Shown: in pieces, positions 33,078-34,090 of the stretch
Layout: each line of letters opens with the position of its first letter
Position numbering within the stretch: position 1 is the stretch's first letter
Source: Clostridia bacterium
GTDB lineage: Bacteria > Bacillota > Clostridia > Christensenellales > CAG-138
DNA: 34,090 bases
Assembly (NCBI GenBank): GCA_030527115.1
Contig: JAUNBM010000022.1
Span: 1 to 34,090 of the forward strand
Reading direction: 5' to 3'
Translations under genes and position numbers: made by a program
Notes under the pieces: model-generated
Database searches by the model: none
What the model was told of the DNA's origin: nothing
What the model saw: only the letters and a program-made list of their open reading frames with translations

Positions 33078-34034
33078 TTGATAAAACAAGGGATAGCTAA
33101 GACGGAAATAGCAAGGTTGCTGGGGATAGCGCGCTCCACGCTGTATAAAGAACTTGAACGCGGAACGGTAGATCAGATGCGAAGCGACCTAAGCCGGTAT
33201 CAAAGATATTTCAGCGATGCAGGACAAAGGGTATATGAAGAACGCCGTCAAAACAGCCGAAAGCCGTTAAAGCTGATACAGGCATGGGATTTTGTCCGCT
33301 ACGCGGATGAGAAGATGAAAAAAGGGGGACTATCTCCGGATGCAATATGTGGCAGAGCGCGAATCGAAAACATCTTCAAGGAGGTGGTTTGTACAAAGAC
33401 CCTTTATAACTATATCGACCAATGCTTGTTAGGGACAAGGAACATAGACCTGCCGATGAGGGTGAAAAGGAGAACAAAGCGGGAGAAAGACAGGACAAAC
33501 AGGAGATTATACGGTATGAGCATTGAACAACGACCCGAAGAGGTGGAGCGCAGAGAGGAGTTTGGACATGGAGAGATAGATACTATTAAAGGTAAAAAAG
33601 AAAGCTCGGCAGCGCTGTTGAGCATAGATGAGCGCTATACTCGAAGACGATACTTGGTGAAGATATCTTCATGCTCCAAAGAAGCGGTAAGGGAGGGTAT
33701 AGAAAAGTTGAGGGAACGGCATGGCGAAAACTTTTCCGGCATTTTTAAGACGATGACCAGCGACAATGGGAGTGAGTTTGCGGAGTTATCGGACGCCTTG
33801 CCGGAGGCTGAGGTGTACTATGCTCATCCTTATTCCGCTTTTGAACGAGGAACCAACGAAAAGCAGAATTCCTTGGTTCGGCGGTTCTTCCCAAAAGGAA
33901 CGGATTTCGATACTGTATCAGATGAAGCTATCGCTTTTGTGGAAGATTGGATCAACAATCTCCCGCGAAAAATCTTCAATTACCGTACCTCTTCTGAACT
34001 CTTTGATAGTGTCCGATTTGATCTTGCAATTTAG
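33078..34034 (+). CDS. IS30-family transposase (start codon uncertain)
   Basis: A DDE transposase of the IS30 family. The helix-turn-helix is GIAKTEIARLLGIARSTLYK; the catalytic core has Asp in HGEIDTIKG, Asp in TSDNGSEF and Glu in FERGTNEKQNS, so the DDE triad looks intact. The end is NNLPRKIFNYRTSSELFD and on to a TAG. TTG at 33078 is the only standard start, but the same frame upstream encodes typical family N-terminal sequence (TERKFKHLTKEKRAQIEIL) from 33021, where the codon is ATA. In-frame stop TAA is at 32985-32987. The original start may have mutated from ATG to ATA. No terminal inverted repeats were found in the available flanks. Confidence 0.85.
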   Translation: MIKQGIAKTEIARLLGIARSTLYKELERGTVDQMRSDLSRYQRYFSDAGQRVYEERRQNSRKPLKLIQAWDFVRYADEKMKKGGLSPDAICGRARIENIFKEVVCTKTLYNYIDQCLLGTRNIDLPMRVKRRTKREKDRTNRRLYGMSIEQRPEEVERREEFGHGEIDTIKGKKESSAALLSIDERYTRRRYLVKISSCSKEAVREGIEKLRERHGENFSGIFKTMTSDNGSEFAELSDALPEAEVYYAHPYSAFERGTNEKQNSLVRRFFPKGTDFDTVSDEAIAFVEDWINNLPRKIFNYRTSSELFDSVRFDLAI

Positions 34035-34035
34035 G

Positions 34036-34046
34036 TACGAAGAATA
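34036..34046. repeat. 11-bp direct repeat, right copy
   Basis: Second copy of TACGAAGAATA, in the same orientation as 33006-33016 and 2 nt past the transposase stop codon. The remaining bases to 34090 hold no recognised feature. Confidence 0.6.
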
Positions 34047-34090
34047 AAAGCATCAATTCGACACTTTCCATTTGCAAAGCGGCGCGAATA

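Larger units (their letters stand above)
32988..34046 (+). mobile_element. IS30-family insertion sequence, boundaries not resolved
   Basis: The element carries the single transposase gene described in its own entry. It is directly downstream of the rplQ terminator and in the same orientation as the ribosomal cluster. I could not find matching terminal inverted repeats between the flanks; the right one is cut off by the window edge 56 nt after the stop. Its 3' end is repeated exactly at 17069-17154, showing that at least two copies or fragments exist nearby. A small stem (AAACCC 32986-32991 with GGGTTT 32998-33003) lies near its left side. Confidence 0.6.

Noticed and set aside
17069..34036. 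The ribosomal cluster as cargo of an IS30 composite transposon
   Set aside because: The left copy is only a 3' fragment without a transposase or left end, so it could not form a functional composite element, and the cargo is essential.
1..34090. tRNA, rRNA, CRISPR arrays or a replication origin
   Set aside because: No cloverleaf with conserved arms, no regular repeat-spacer pattern and no DnaA-box cluster was seen in the gaps.

Overview
The window looks like chromosome from a Bacillota (Clostridia-type) bacterium. The signs are strong AGGAGG ribosome-binding sites, sigma-A promoters, several TTG starts, a Gram-positive lipoprotein signal, zinc-type (CxxC) S14, L33, L36 and S4, a zinc-LID adenylate kinase, and the Firmicutes order map - KOW gene - infA - rpmJ - rpsM. 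I cannot resolve the order or genus from the sequence.

Left part (1-3062). A small DUF11 repeat protein and an M29 metallo-aminopeptidase lie on the minus strand. The aminopeptidase has a clear promoter and a clear terminator. A four-helix membrane protein of unknown function is read the other way. Then comes a complete oligopeptide ABC transporter operon (3118-11566): substrate-binding lipoprotein, two permeases, two ATPases and a small single-helix membrane protein. It starts from a consensus TTGACA-N17-TATAAT promoter. Three of its five core subunits are enlarged in unusual ways. The OppC-type permease carries seven RCC1-like beta-propeller blades in its first external loop. The OppF-type ATPase carries about 180 extra, charged, helix-rich residues between Walker A and the Q-loop. 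The binding protein is about 200 residues longer than usual, and its N-terminal region resembles the normal C-terminal end of the family. I regard this elaborated transporter as the most interesting system here. It is followed by tldD-tldE, a two-subunit metalloprotease pair.

Right part (14505-32945). First come rpmG-secE-nusG-rplK-rplA, closed by a rho-independent terminator. Then comes the whole S10-spc-alpha cluster: rpsJ, rplC, rplD, rplW, rplB, rpsS, rplV, rpsC, rplP, rpmC, rpsQ, rplN, rplX, rplE, rpsZ, rpsH, rplF, rplR, rpsE, rpmD, rplO, secY, adk, map, a KOW gene, infA, rpmJ, rpsM, rpsK, rpsD, rpoA and rplQ. Genes normally found between rplA and rpsJ (rplJ, rplL, rpoB, rpoC, rpsL, rpsG, fusA, tuf) are absent. 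In their place is the 3' end of an IS30-family transposase gene. Its last 86 bp match exactly, in the same orientation, the nearly complete IS30 copy just after rplQ (33021-34034). The S10-spc-alpha cluster is therefore bracketed by direct IS30 sequences, which suggests IS-associated rearrangement of the ribosomal super-operon. An assembly join is the main alternative.

No tRNA, rRNA or CRISPR array was seen. Gene starts were adjusted from the longest open frame wherever a ribosome-binding site and family alignment pointed to an internal start.
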